Origin: Amblyornis subalaris
Lineage: Eukaryota; Chordata; Aves; Passeriformes; Ptilonorhynchidae
Direction: 5' to 3'
Assembly (NCBI GenBank): GCA_018881555.1
Contig: JACAXG010000168.1
Location: forward strand, 961,727-1,025,726
Length of the DNA stretch: 64,000 bases
Shown: in pieces, positions 23,740 to 32,807 of the stretch
Layout of the letters: each line of letters opens with the position of its first letter
How positions within the stretch are numbered: position 1 is the stretch's first letter
Made by a program: the position numbers and the translations under genes
The notes under the pieces: generated by a model
What the model saw: the letters and a program-made list of their open reading frames with translations, nothing else
Told to the model about the DNA's origin: nothing
The model's database searches: none

Positions 23740-24590
23740 ACAATTTTCTGTATCTCAAAATTGAAATATTTACTAAGCCACTCTAAAATTTGATTTTTAC
23801 TCAAAGTGGCCAGATTGTTTGTGTAATAGAAATGAGAAAGATCATCTGAGAAAATACAAAACCTAATATATTTTTATATTTAGTTATAGTTTCAAATATG
23901 TATAATCGGTATATTCGCTGATCCGAGAAAAGAAGGGAAGGGCTACTGCAGCTTTAAAAGCAATTTATTAAATGATTGTAAAATAGCTTGTATAGTGTAT
24001 AATAAGGATGATTTTTAGATGACAGATTGCTTTATCATGATACATGTAATTATATTTTTTGTAGGGGTCACAAATATGCTGAGTGGGAACCGTTCCATGT
24101 GGTTTGGCTGGAGGCAGCACCGGAGCCGTCGGTGTTGGTATCCAAAGAAGTGCTCTGTTCAGAGGGGAAAACCTGTGCTCCGTGGGTGTTTGTAGGGTTG
24201 GGTTTGTGTTTGTTGAATCACTGTGTAAAAATTCCCGTTGGTTTTTTGGGTGGGATGCTCCTATCTGTATGGTCGGGAACCGTTCCCGAGGCACGGCTGA
24301 ACCAGACCCCCACTGCACACTGTCCCAGCTCTGACCCCGGNGAGGTTCAGACACAGCCTCACTCCCACAGCAAAAACAGCTTGGAAATTGGGCAATAATC
24401 CACATCCAGGTGCCAGCAATATGTAAATACAGAGCGTGGGGTGTTCACAGCACATTTCTACTTTGAGCAAACGTTGGTTTCCAACTGAAACAGGAAACTC
24501 AATTCTCATCCTTTCTTAAAGCTCTTTTTGAATGTTATACCGATTAAAAAAGATCCTATATTCAGTACTTCGGAGTAAAATAGCATCTTT

Positions 24591-24596
24591 AATAAA
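24591..24596 (+). promoter_or_regulatory. NR3C1: Candidate proximal polyadenylation signal
   Basis: A canonical AATAAA lies 2.36 kb after the stop, followed within 30 bases by a pyrimidine-rich run (ctctcttctttg). The distance matches the roughly 2.4-kb 3' UTR of the shorter human GR-alpha transcript. Use of the site is inferred. Confidence 0.6.
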
Positions 24597-24930
24597 AGAA
24601 AATAATCGCTCTCTTCTTTGATCCGTAAGGAATATGTACATTTTGTAATAGGTAAAGGTCAGGATTTTAATTCCAACTTCCAGCCCAAGTTGTTGGGAAT
24701 CCTCCCACGCCCGTTTGCGATACAGATAGGAGTTTGTTCTGGTGGGGTAGGGGGGCTCTTGGGGTCAGAGGAAACCTGCTCTTACTTCGGAGAATGTTTT
24801 ATAAACTTGCATCCCCAGAGCCCTCGGTCGGAGCCTGGGGACAGCGTGTGCGGTCGGGGTGCAGGGACCCCAAATTGTCATTTTTGCCAGCAAAAGCGAC
24901 TGCAGTGAACTCCAACAGATGATCGAGTCG

Positions 24931-24990
24931 GGGGTTGGAACTGGATGAGCTTTAAGATCCCTTCCAACCCAAATTGTGGGATTCNGTGAT
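24931..24990 (+). repeat. CR1 LINE tail inside the NR3C1 3' UTR
   Basis: The sequence 'ggggttggaactggatgagc' with 'tttaagatcccttccaaccc' and a degenerate terminal repeat is a forward CR1 3' end of 60 bases. It lies between the two candidate polyadenylation sites. Confidence 0.85.
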
Positions 24991-25277
24991 CCCCCATGAG
25001 AGAACCGGTCACACAGGAGGAGAGGCTCTCTGCCCCTTGTGTCTGTTTGCCTGTATATTCATTTTTAGTCTCTGGATTTAAGGAAAAACAAAGGAAACTG
25101 TGATGTTAGAGAAGAATCGTCCTGTACGTGCTGTTCAGTTCTAACCTTCACCAGTGAGAATCCGTAGTGCTTTAGTCAGCAGTGAGAAGTCCGTGTCCTG
25201 TTATCCGTAGTCCGTGTAGCAGTGGGGAGTCCCTGCACTCTGGATAAAGCAGGGAGAATTCTGGCTTTGGCTCTTCA

Positions 25278-25285
25278 GTGCCTTA
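25278..25285 (+). promoter_or_regulatory. NR3C1: Candidate miR-124 seed match (8-mer)
   Basis: GTGCCTTA is the full 8-mer target of miR-124. It lies only in the long 3' UTR form, downstream of the proximal AATAAA. Confidence 0.55.
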
Positions 25286-25347
25286 TCACAAAGTGCACGG
25301 ATCCGCCCAGGGACGGCGGGGGCAGCTCAGGACTCGCAATGGCCTTA

Positions 25348-25408
25348 GGGGGACACCGGGACAGGGGGACGCGGGGGCACGAGGGGAGGGCAGGGGAGGG
25401 GGGCTGGG
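25348..25408 (+). other. NR3C1: G-run cluster, candidate RNA G-quadruplex
   Basis: Within about 60 bases there are at least eight runs of three or more G, four of them with four to six G, separated by one- to five-base loops. The runs are on the sense strand, so the structure could form in the mRNA of the long UTR isoform. Confidence 0.7.
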
Positions 25409-25588
25409 AATTGGTGCCAATCGATGCCGAAAAATGACCTCGCCATTTCCACAGGAAAAGGTAGGGAAGAGGAGGAAGTGCCTGGATGAACGTGGGCTGT
25501 GGGAAACATCCCGCAGCCGAACTTCAGAGAGGGAGGACTTCAGGGACATGACTTAAAACGAGATTTTATAAAGATTGTATTATTGTAT

Positions 25589-25725
25589 CCTTGGAAGTGT
25601 TCAAGGCCTGGTTGGACAGGGCTCGGAGCAACCTGGTCTAGTGGAAGGTGTCCCTGCCCACGGCAGGGTGTGAAATAGATGAGATGTAAGGTCCCTTCCA
25701 ACCCAAACCAGTCTGGGATTCCATG
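25589..25725 (+). repeat. CR1 LINE 3'-end fragment inside the NR3C1 3' UTR
   Basis: It shows 'ttggaagtgttcaaggcctg', 'gagcaacctggtctagtgga', 'ggtgtccctgcccacggcag' and 'aggtcccttccaacccaaac' in forward order, the standard CR1 tail. It lies between the two candidate polyadenylation sites and would be exonised in the long transcript. Confidence 0.92.
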
Positions 25726-26318
25726 CTCACAGACCAGTCACGCTCAATCCTTATCCCAGTCTGCAACCAGGGGTTGCTGAGCCATCGACGTCTCACAGGA
25801 ACCAAATTTTCCGTGAAGGTCGAGGGCCTCTCCAGCTGAGGCCTTGTGTCTGAGGGAAGGCTGGGAGTGTGTGGGAACACCCCACCTCCAACACCCTGCT
25901 CAACAGCAGAGGCAGCGATGGGTCATTACTCTATTTTGTATATTAAACAAAAAGATATATACTGGGGACAAATCGTATATCATACCGGTGTATGGCATTA
26001 TTAAAAAATCATTATTTTTATCACAGCAATTTTAAACAGCATTAAAAAAAAAAAAAAAGAAAAAATTAAACCAGTGACTCCTGTTTAAAAATTAAAGTTG
26101 TAGTTTTTTATTCATGCTGAATAATTCTGTAGTAACAAGTCTGTAGTTTTCACCTACTCAGTGAAATGTTGGACTGTAAAAGCTTGTGTGGAATTGTTGA
26201 ACATTTATTTTTTCATTTAAATTTGCTGTTCTGGTAATACAAAGCCACACATCTGTACAGAAGTTGCAGTAAATGTGAGCCATTTACAGCAATGCCGAAT
26301 AATGGACAGAAACCATAT

Positions 26319-26324
26319 AATAAA
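26319..26324 (+). promoter_or_regulatory. NR3C1: Distal polyadenylation signal of NR3C1
   Basis: AATAAA sits in the terminal block that resembles the mammalian NR3C1 mRNA end (ataataaaattctgc, then 'ttttttcatta'). Cleavage is expected near 26341, with GT/T-rich sequence following at 26360-26430. Confidence 0.85.
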
Positions 26325-26341
26325 ATTCTGCTTTTTTCATT

Positions 26342-28864
26342 AAATGGCTCCAAAATGCTTTTGTGGAGTTTTTGCTGTGGTCCTGGAGAGGGTTGGGTCT
26401 GAAAGAAAGTTGGTTTGGTTTTGTTGGTCTCATTATTCACCTCACATGCAGGAATTATTTGTACTGGAGGGAATCCCTGCTGTCGTTACGTTCTGGAACA
26501 GGAGAATTTCTGATCAGGAAGTTCAAATTAACAATTTAATTGGAAATCACTACTCCCGTGTTTGCCTTTGCATTGTAACATCCCTTGTCTGGAGGGGAAT
26601 TGCCAACACATCTATGGAATCCTAAGCAGGAAAGTGTCTTGCAGCAGCCTGACCTGTGACCACTTCAGAGATGGGCCAGAGCTGCCAGGATGGTTCAGCT
26701 GAGGAAAACAGCACAAAATGTATTAAATAATTGTTTTCGATTGCCCAGAGAAGCTGTGGCTGCCCCATCCCTGGAAGTGTCCAAAGCCAGGCTGGACNGG
26801 GCATGGAGAACCTGGGAGAGTGGAAGGTGTCCCTGCCCATGGCAGGGGGTGGCACTGGACAAGTTTAAGGTCTCTTCCAGTCCAAATTCCTCTTTAATTC
26901 TGTGATTTATAATGTATTTAGTCACTGCAGCGGTTCCCAACTGTCTGATACTCGTCGGAATGTGATAAAAGCTCCCTCCCAAGGCAGGTTCCAGCTGCCA
27001 AACCTGCCTGATAAAAGGGAAATAAAATGTACTGAAAAACCTGGAGCTACCCAGGTCCGGGTTGGGCCGGGGGTCCTGGGCAGGGGGTGGGTGGTGGGAA
27101 TCCAGCCCAAGGGGCTGAGCTGCCCTGGGCCGGCAGAACAGGTCCTGGCAGGGACATTGTCACTTCCCAGAGAGGATTTAACCCAGCTTGGGAAAATGGA
27201 CTTCCTAAGTCAGCAGTGCTAAAAGGAGCCTCTGGCTGGCTGTGAAGATGCTGCTCTTGGTTTCAGAAAGCCTCGGCCCCAGAACAGAAAATGCTGCCAT
27301 GAAGTTCCTTCCCTGCCATGTGTCCGTTGGAGTTTTCGACGTCTGTCCAAGCCCTCAGTCACGAAAACCGCCGCGGTTTTCCCCCAGCCAGCTCAGCCTT
27401 CCCCCCCGAGCCGCAGAGCGAGTCGTGCTGTAATAAAATCTCATTTAACTGCAGCGTAAAAGGCCGAGTTCCCAGCAGGGAATGATTTCTTTGAATTGTT
27501 TGCAATTAAAACAAAACTTACATAAATTTCCCTTCAGTAATTCCCAAGCTGGATGGCTGCGGATGGGGGTCGGAGGCAAGACAAGAATGGGATTTACAAT
27601 AACCACGTTTATTCGTGAAACAGTTCTGGAAAGATCCTTTAAGGAGAGCCATCAGACACTAAGATAAACAACTTACCTNTGGCTCATGGGCTCCAGCCTC
27701 GTGGCAAGTGCATCAAGCCCTCGATGTGTTCACATTCCACCCAAAATCCCCTTTGTGCCATTCCACTTACAAAAGCATTGACATCAAAAGCATCTGTGGC
27801 CCAGGACCGATTCCTTGCAGGATTTCTGCCCCTTCCCTCTGCACCCTCCCGTCTTCCATGGCCCTGGAGGTGGGTTGGGACTTGGGGGAGGGCTGCAGCC
27901 CTTCCTCACCTGTGCCTTGTTTTGCCATTATTGGCTTTCCTGGGCTCTACCCTCAGCTTCCAAGAGACTGGGGTGAAGCCCAGCATGTGATTGCAATTAG
28001 CGATTTCTGTTGTGTTCACATTATCTCAAAAAAATGATGGCATGTCAGACTGGTTTGGAGAAGATGCCATTAAATACCATTTTTACAGTTTTGACATTTC
28101 AGATTTGAGCTCTCGAGGTCGTGTGTGCCCCTGGGACAGTCCCCAGCAGGCTGNTTTGTCCCTGCCATGTCCCCTCTGCAGCGTGAGCTCGAGTCGAGCT
28201 CCGGGCACACGGAGCTGTGCCACGCCAGGCACAAATACTGGGGTTTCACAGAATAAAGGACTCCTTGGCTGTGAGTTACTCGTTATCCCAGAGGGGCTCC
28301 CAGATGTTCCCAGTGCTCTTGCCAAGCTCCCACCAGGGACCAGCAAGTTTGGTTCATTTCCTTATCAGGGCTACTGATAATTTAAATTATTAGTGGACCT
28401 GATAGTACATGGGCATTTTAAAATTAAAAAGTGTAAATACTGAACTTGTCAAAATCTGGCTGGAGGAGCCGCACGGAGAGGAACCATCAGCAGGGAGTAG
28501 AAGTTCATTGATGTCCAATGCTCCAGCCTATGGATCATCTGATAAAATCCAACCTGGAGGAGAGGTGGCTGCAGTAAATATCCTTATCCAATCCATCACA
28601 GGCCTGGCACAGCTACAGAGCGTCATTAAGGATATTCTCTGAGGTCACAACAGGGAACCTTAGGTTAAAAAAACAACAAGTAAGTGGAATCCTTCTAATT
28701 ATGGGATCTGTTGATGTGAGATCAAACCACATGAAAAGGTTGGGGCAAAACTGCTGAGGCAGCACTAAACGTTGGCATTAATTACACTACTAATGCAGGA
28801 GGATGGGGTCAGACTTTCTGCTTGCTACANGCTGAGAAAAGTGACCTGGTGTGCCCAGAGACGG
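26342..28864. other. Intergenic or ARHGAP26 3' UTR, left part
   Basis: The 2.5 kb past the NR3C1 end holds one CR1 copy (26741-26908). No open reading frame here looks like a known protein. On the minus strand an AATAAA (plus TTTATT at 27608-27613) is a possible far end for ARHGAP26 transcripts. Confidence 0.6.
26741..26908 (+). repeat. CR1 LINE 3'-end fragment
   Basis: Starts 'ttgcccagagaagctgtggc', continues with 'tgccccatccctggaagtgt' and 'ggtgtccctgcccatggcag', and ends with a diverged tail 'ttaattctgtgattt'. It lies about 400 bases downstream of the NR3C1 polyadenylation site. Confidence 0.92.
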
Positions 28865-28880
28865 GCAGGGGGTGCAGGGG

Positions 28881-29030
28881 GCTGTGTCCCCAAGGAGCAG
28901 AGCACAGAGGGCTGTGTCCCCCAGGGGCTGGACGCGGTGGGGATGCTTTCCTGAGGAGCTGAGCATGGAGGGGAAATGCATCTCCGAGGGACTGGACACG
29001 GGGAGCTGCATCCCTGAGGAGCTAAGAGGG
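28881..29030. repeat. 30-bp minisatellite, five degenerate copies
   Basis: Units begin at 28881, 28911, 28941, 28971 and 29001, exactly 30 bases apart. The shared pattern is GCTGTGTCCC, a CCNAGGAGC-like core, then GAGCACAGAGG or variants. The period is a multiple of three, so a plus-strand frame shows ten-residue repeats, but it has no other sign of coding. Confidence 0.85.
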
Positions 29031-29384
29031 GAAACAGCAGTGGGGCAGGGGGGACAGGCAGTGACACAGGTCGGGGGGGCTGTGCTGCTGTCCTGGCCCC
29101 CCGGGCTCCTGCCTCGGCCCCAGCGCACCTGCGTCTGGGTTCCTGCAAGAACTAATTCAAAATTAAAACCCAGCGTTTTTAATTCCTCATTTCTCTCCTA
29201 CCCTTTCCTTTTTTTCCCTTTTTGGCTGGCAGGCAGCACTCCCACAGCTGAGCTGCAGCCGACTGCACGTGTTCCTACCCCAAACAAACACAGGACTGGC
29301 CTACAAGGCTCAAACACAGCAATTACTAAAAATAATTAAAAAAAAATCCACCAGCCCAACCCAACCCTTGGCAAGTGGAAGGGA

Positions 29385-30260
29385 AGCGGAGGGCCGTGGC
29401 TCTCGCACCCTCCCGCTCTGCAGCCCCCGCCGGGCCGGGGCAGGTCGGGGGTGCCCCTGGGGGTCCCGGGGGGCTCCTGGCGCCGCTGCCCCTCGGCCAG
29501 CGCTCGCTCCCGGCGGGCTCCGGGATTTGCTGCGCGTAATGGGGCTGAAACAGCTCAAAGCTGTCGGGCTAAATATATCCCCGTTGCTGGGGAAATAAAT
29601 AATAAACAGCGGCGCGATGGGGATCGCGTGGTGTCACTGGTTCTGCTCCGGGGGCTCGGAGCGGCNGCGCTTCAGGTCCCGACACAAAGCAACAGTTACT
29701 GCCCCAAAACCCAGCCAAACCCGAACTTAACCAAAAACACCAAAAAAAAAAAACCAACCCAGAGATAGAAGCAGCACGAGCACCTCCCAGGCTCAGAAAT
29801 ATTTATGACAGATAATGGCTGCAGCAAAATTAATAAGCTTTAAAAAGGAACAAAACCTCTCCAGGATGTCGGGGTGCGGGAGAGGGAAGGCAGCCGAGCA
29901 TCGGGGCAGAGTGGCTGCTCCAGCCCCGTCCTCTGCGTGCGGCTCGGGCAGCAGCTCCGGAGCCCGCAGTGCCCCGGGTGCCCGGGCCCGGCGTGGTGTC
30001 ACCGTCCCGGCGGGGTGTCCCCGTGNTGTCCCCGTGGTGTCCCCGTGGCGCCACCGTCCCGGCTGGGCTCGGAGGGCCCGGCTCTGGCCGCCGCCCAGGC
30101 CGGTAGCGCTCCCGCGGGAGCCGCTGTAGGTAAACAGGGTCAGACCGAGCTGGTTCGCACAGGAGCTGCTCCGGAGCGCCTGGAAGGGCGAGTCCCAGCC
30201 AAACCCAGCCCCGGGCTGGCGCCAGCAGCAGGTCCCGGCCGGGCTGTGGAGGATCCCCGG
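29385..30260. other. CpG-rich island in the convergent zone
   Basis: CpG dinucleotides and GC are dense across roughly 900 bases, with clusters such as CCCGCCGGGCCGGGG near 29427 and CGGGCCCGGCG near 29980. A small tandem array of GTGTCCCCGTG lies at about 30015-30047. The flanks on both sides are AT-rich. The position, downstream of both converging genes, does not fit a promoter of either. It could serve a non-coding transcript, lie in the ARHGAP26 3' UTR, or just be a GC-biased patch. Confidence 0.65.
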
Positions 30261-30452
30261 CCCCACCGGCACAGCCCCGACCCCACCATGGCCCTGGCAT
30301 CTCCTGCTGCGGTGGCACTTCCAGCAGCCTTGGGAGAAGCTCCTTGCTGGCTGCCAGGACAGAGGGAACACGGGCAGCCCACGGTGCCATCGGCTGGAGA
30401 TGAGAACTTACCTGTGTGTGTCTTGGAGAGGGGGCTTTGAACAGGGGCATGG

Positions 30453-30699
30453 AGTGCCAGGACACGGGGGAATGGCTTCGCACTGCCAGAGGGCAGGGAT
30501 AGAATACTGGGATGGAATTCTTCCCTTTGAGGATGGTGAGGCCCTGGCACAGGCTGCCCAGAGAAGCTGTGGCTGCCCCATCCCTGGAAGAGTCCAAGGC
30601 CAGGTTGGACGGGGCTTGNAGCAACCTGGGATAGTGGAAGGTGTCCCTGCCCATGGCAGGGGGTGGCACTGGAAGGGTTTAAGGTCCCTTCCAGCCCCC
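30453..30699 (+). repeat. CR1 LINE 3'-end fragment
   Basis: About 250 bases in forward order: 'ggaatggcttcgcactgcca', 'tgaggccctggcacaggctg', 'ctgtggctgccccatccctg', 'agcaacctgggatagtggaa' and 'tttaaggtcccttccag'. The terminal repeat is missing, so the extreme 3' end is lost. Confidence 0.92.
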
Positions 30700-31359
30700 T
30701 GTGCTGGGGAGATGCTCACACCCGTGGTACCTTCACTCCCAGTCACATTCCAGCCCTTCTGGGGCTCATCCCTGCAGCCTCTCCCATCACCTGTCCCTCC
30801 TGCTCTGCTCTCTGCTCACAGGTGGCTGTGAATGAAAGCTCTGACCAATCTGCAGATATTTAATTATCTGATTGCCCAGGGAAACAGCTCGATCCTGGCA
30901 CAGGGCAGGGATGGGGGAGGAGCCTGTGGGAAGCGATGGGGGTCCGGGGGTCTCAGAGAGAGATGGACCCCCGGGGACGGAGAAATCTCCCTGTGGAGAT
31001 GGGTTTGTTCAAACCCCCCACGCCCCCACCCCCAGACCCCGCTCTGCCATCCCCACCTAATCCGAGCCAGGCTGGTCTCCGGGGCACCCGGCTGCTGCAG
31101 ATTTTTTCTCCTTCCTGCGTGCGTCAGTGAGTTTAGAGCCCAGGTGTGATTTTCTAGACCCTTTTGTCTGAGGTTTAGAAGCAGAATAAGCTTCATTAGC
31201 AGAAGGGAGGATTTACAATAAGTAATAGGTAGGTGCTACCTCGTGAGCCATCAGCGCTGTGCTAAATTACCAGCTGAGCTCGTCTGCAAACAATCGGCTC
31301 CTCACCCAGAGAATAGAGCTTTAAATGGCTATTTCTTAAAAAAACCTTTGCTTTTAATC

Positions 31360-31365
31360 TTTATT
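31360..31365 (-). promoter_or_regulatory. ARHGAP26: Candidate ARHGAP26 polyadenylation signal
   Basis: Plus TTTATT reads AATAAA on the minus strand, in an AT-rich island about 3.4 kb after the stop codon. No transcript evidence; other candidates exist further on (27608-27613). Confidence 0.4.
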
Positions 31366-31613
31366 TCCCAAAAGCAAAAATTCTGAATTAGCCCAAATGT
31401 ACAAACTATAATTGCTTTGAGGTTTCTGGTTCGTTAGGATAATTAAACCACCACGTGCTCGCTAACACATCCCCCAGCACTGGGCTCTGGCTCTGGGCAG
31501 GTGACTTCTTCCCTCGGCTACTCTGATCCATCCCCTGGTGTCCATGAACCAGGGCTTGGGCTTCTCTCCAGGCAGCCACTGACAGAGAAGAGGGAATGGC
31601 CTCAAGCATCCAA

Positions 31614-31748
31614 GCCAACCCCAACCCAACTGCAACCCAAATCCAACCCAATCCAACCCAACCCAACTAATCCAACCACAACCCAACACCAAACCCAGCC
31701 CAACTAATCCAACCACAACCCAGCCCAATCCCAACCCAAATCCAACCG
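31614..31748. repeat. CCAAC-rich degenerate tandem tract
   Basis: About 135 bases are built almost only of CCAACC, CAACCCAA and AATCCAACC variants. The minus strand, which is the ARHGAP26 sense strand, therefore reads repeated GGTTGG or GGGTTGG and could form two-tier G-quadruplexes. Confidence 0.85.
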
Positions 31749-32708
31749 CACTGACTTGAAATGTGGCAGGGCTGCACCAAGAGACTTGTCTGACATCAGT
31801 TCCAACAGACAGCATTGCACGATCTCTTTTTTTTTGTTTAATGCCCTCAGTGACCAGTCAGGGGTCACAGGAGAGGCTCTGCCCATCGGCAGTGTCACCA
31901 CCCAGCTTTTGTTTCATTTTGACTGATGATTTTTATATTAAGCATTAAATGCCGTGTCAGGCTGGTGAAAAAACACATTTCCTACCTTTAATTTCTCTTG
32001 GAATAAACCAATGTTTACTACAGTATTAAAGCTGGTCCAAAATGGGAACATTTAGTAGGCGTTCCAGGCAAATTTTTCTTTTTGGAAAGTTTTAATTAAA
32101 AAAAAATATTCCACTGGCTCTCCTGTAAGAGCAGTAACTTCTGCCTTGGTTTGATTTCCTTTTCCTCCAGGAGACGTCTCGTAAATACGTCTGCGTGGGA
32201 CTTTTGTTCCCAGAAACTCTCTAGGTAGCACATCCAAAAGCTCCCAAGTGCCTCTGAAAAGGAATTTACTCCTGTCTCAGAGTAACTGAGGAGCTGGAGG
32301 GGGACCCTGCACGGAAAGGTTTTGTGGGGACACGGCGGGAGCAGNGCTGGCTCCGAGTGCACTGTGCTGGTGCTCACACAGCATTGCTAAACAGGTCCCT
32401 AAATACCGTGTCCCTAAATAATGCCTTTTGGAGTGCTTTTGGCATGTCTGCAGTTCCCATTCATCCACAGCACTCTCTGCTCAGGCAGCATCCCGTGAAG
32501 GCAGGACAAAGGATGGAGGAGTGGCTCAGGACGGGACAGTCCCAAACACAAGCAAATAGTCTTGACATATGAAATATTAAGGGTTTTCTAACAATCCTTT
32601 CCATTAGTCCTCCCCATCCCTCTTCTACCCCCCAGAAAGGGGCTCTCATACACCCACCCCAGGCAGCGCCAGCCTCGAGGTCCCAGCACCAGCCACAGCC
32701 ACAGAGCG

Positions 32709-32807
32709 ATGCCGGGGCTGGATAAAGCCTGGCCTCATCCTATGCCAGGGCTGCATAAAGCCCAGCCCCATCTGATGCCAGGGCTGGATAAAGCCTGGCC
32801 CCATCCT
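32709..32807. repeat. 33-bp minisatellite, three copies
   Basis: Copies start with ATGCC at 32709, 32742 and 32775, each followed by GGGCTGGATAAAGCCTGGCC or a close variant and CCCATC. The period is 33 bases. Confidence 0.85.

Larger units (their letters stand above)
22236..26341 (+). other. NR3C1: NR3C1 3' UTR
   Basis: A 4.1-kb untranslated part of exon 9 follows the stop codon. The end is set by the AATAAA at 26319 and by the terminal block around 26205-26341. That block resembles the end of the human NR3C1 mRNA as I remember it (catttaaatttgctgttctg, then the segment around 'gccatttacagcaatgcc'). The first 2.4 kb is AT-rich and free of repeats. The distal part, after a second AATAAA at 24591, contains two CR1 fragments and a G-run cluster. 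Candidate miR-124 and miR-18 seed matches are listed separately. The extent is inferred from signals, not transcript data. Confidence 0.85.

Noticed and set aside
28851..29339. 162-codon frame containing ten-residue repeats
   Set aside because: The repeats are explained by the 30-bp minisatellite, and the remainder is low complexity with no known homology. Reported as a DNA repeat instead.
29830..30669. 279-codon open frame on the minus strand
   Set aside because: It combines a CR1 fragment with the CpG-rich island. The start is within CR1 sequence and the rest is Arg/Gly/Pro-rich, as expected for GC-rich non-coding DNA.
31226..31245. Small inverted repeat AGGTAG...CTACCT
   Set aside because: The six-base stem with a three-base loop is too short for a microRNA precursor, and the likeness to a let-7 seed is coincidental.
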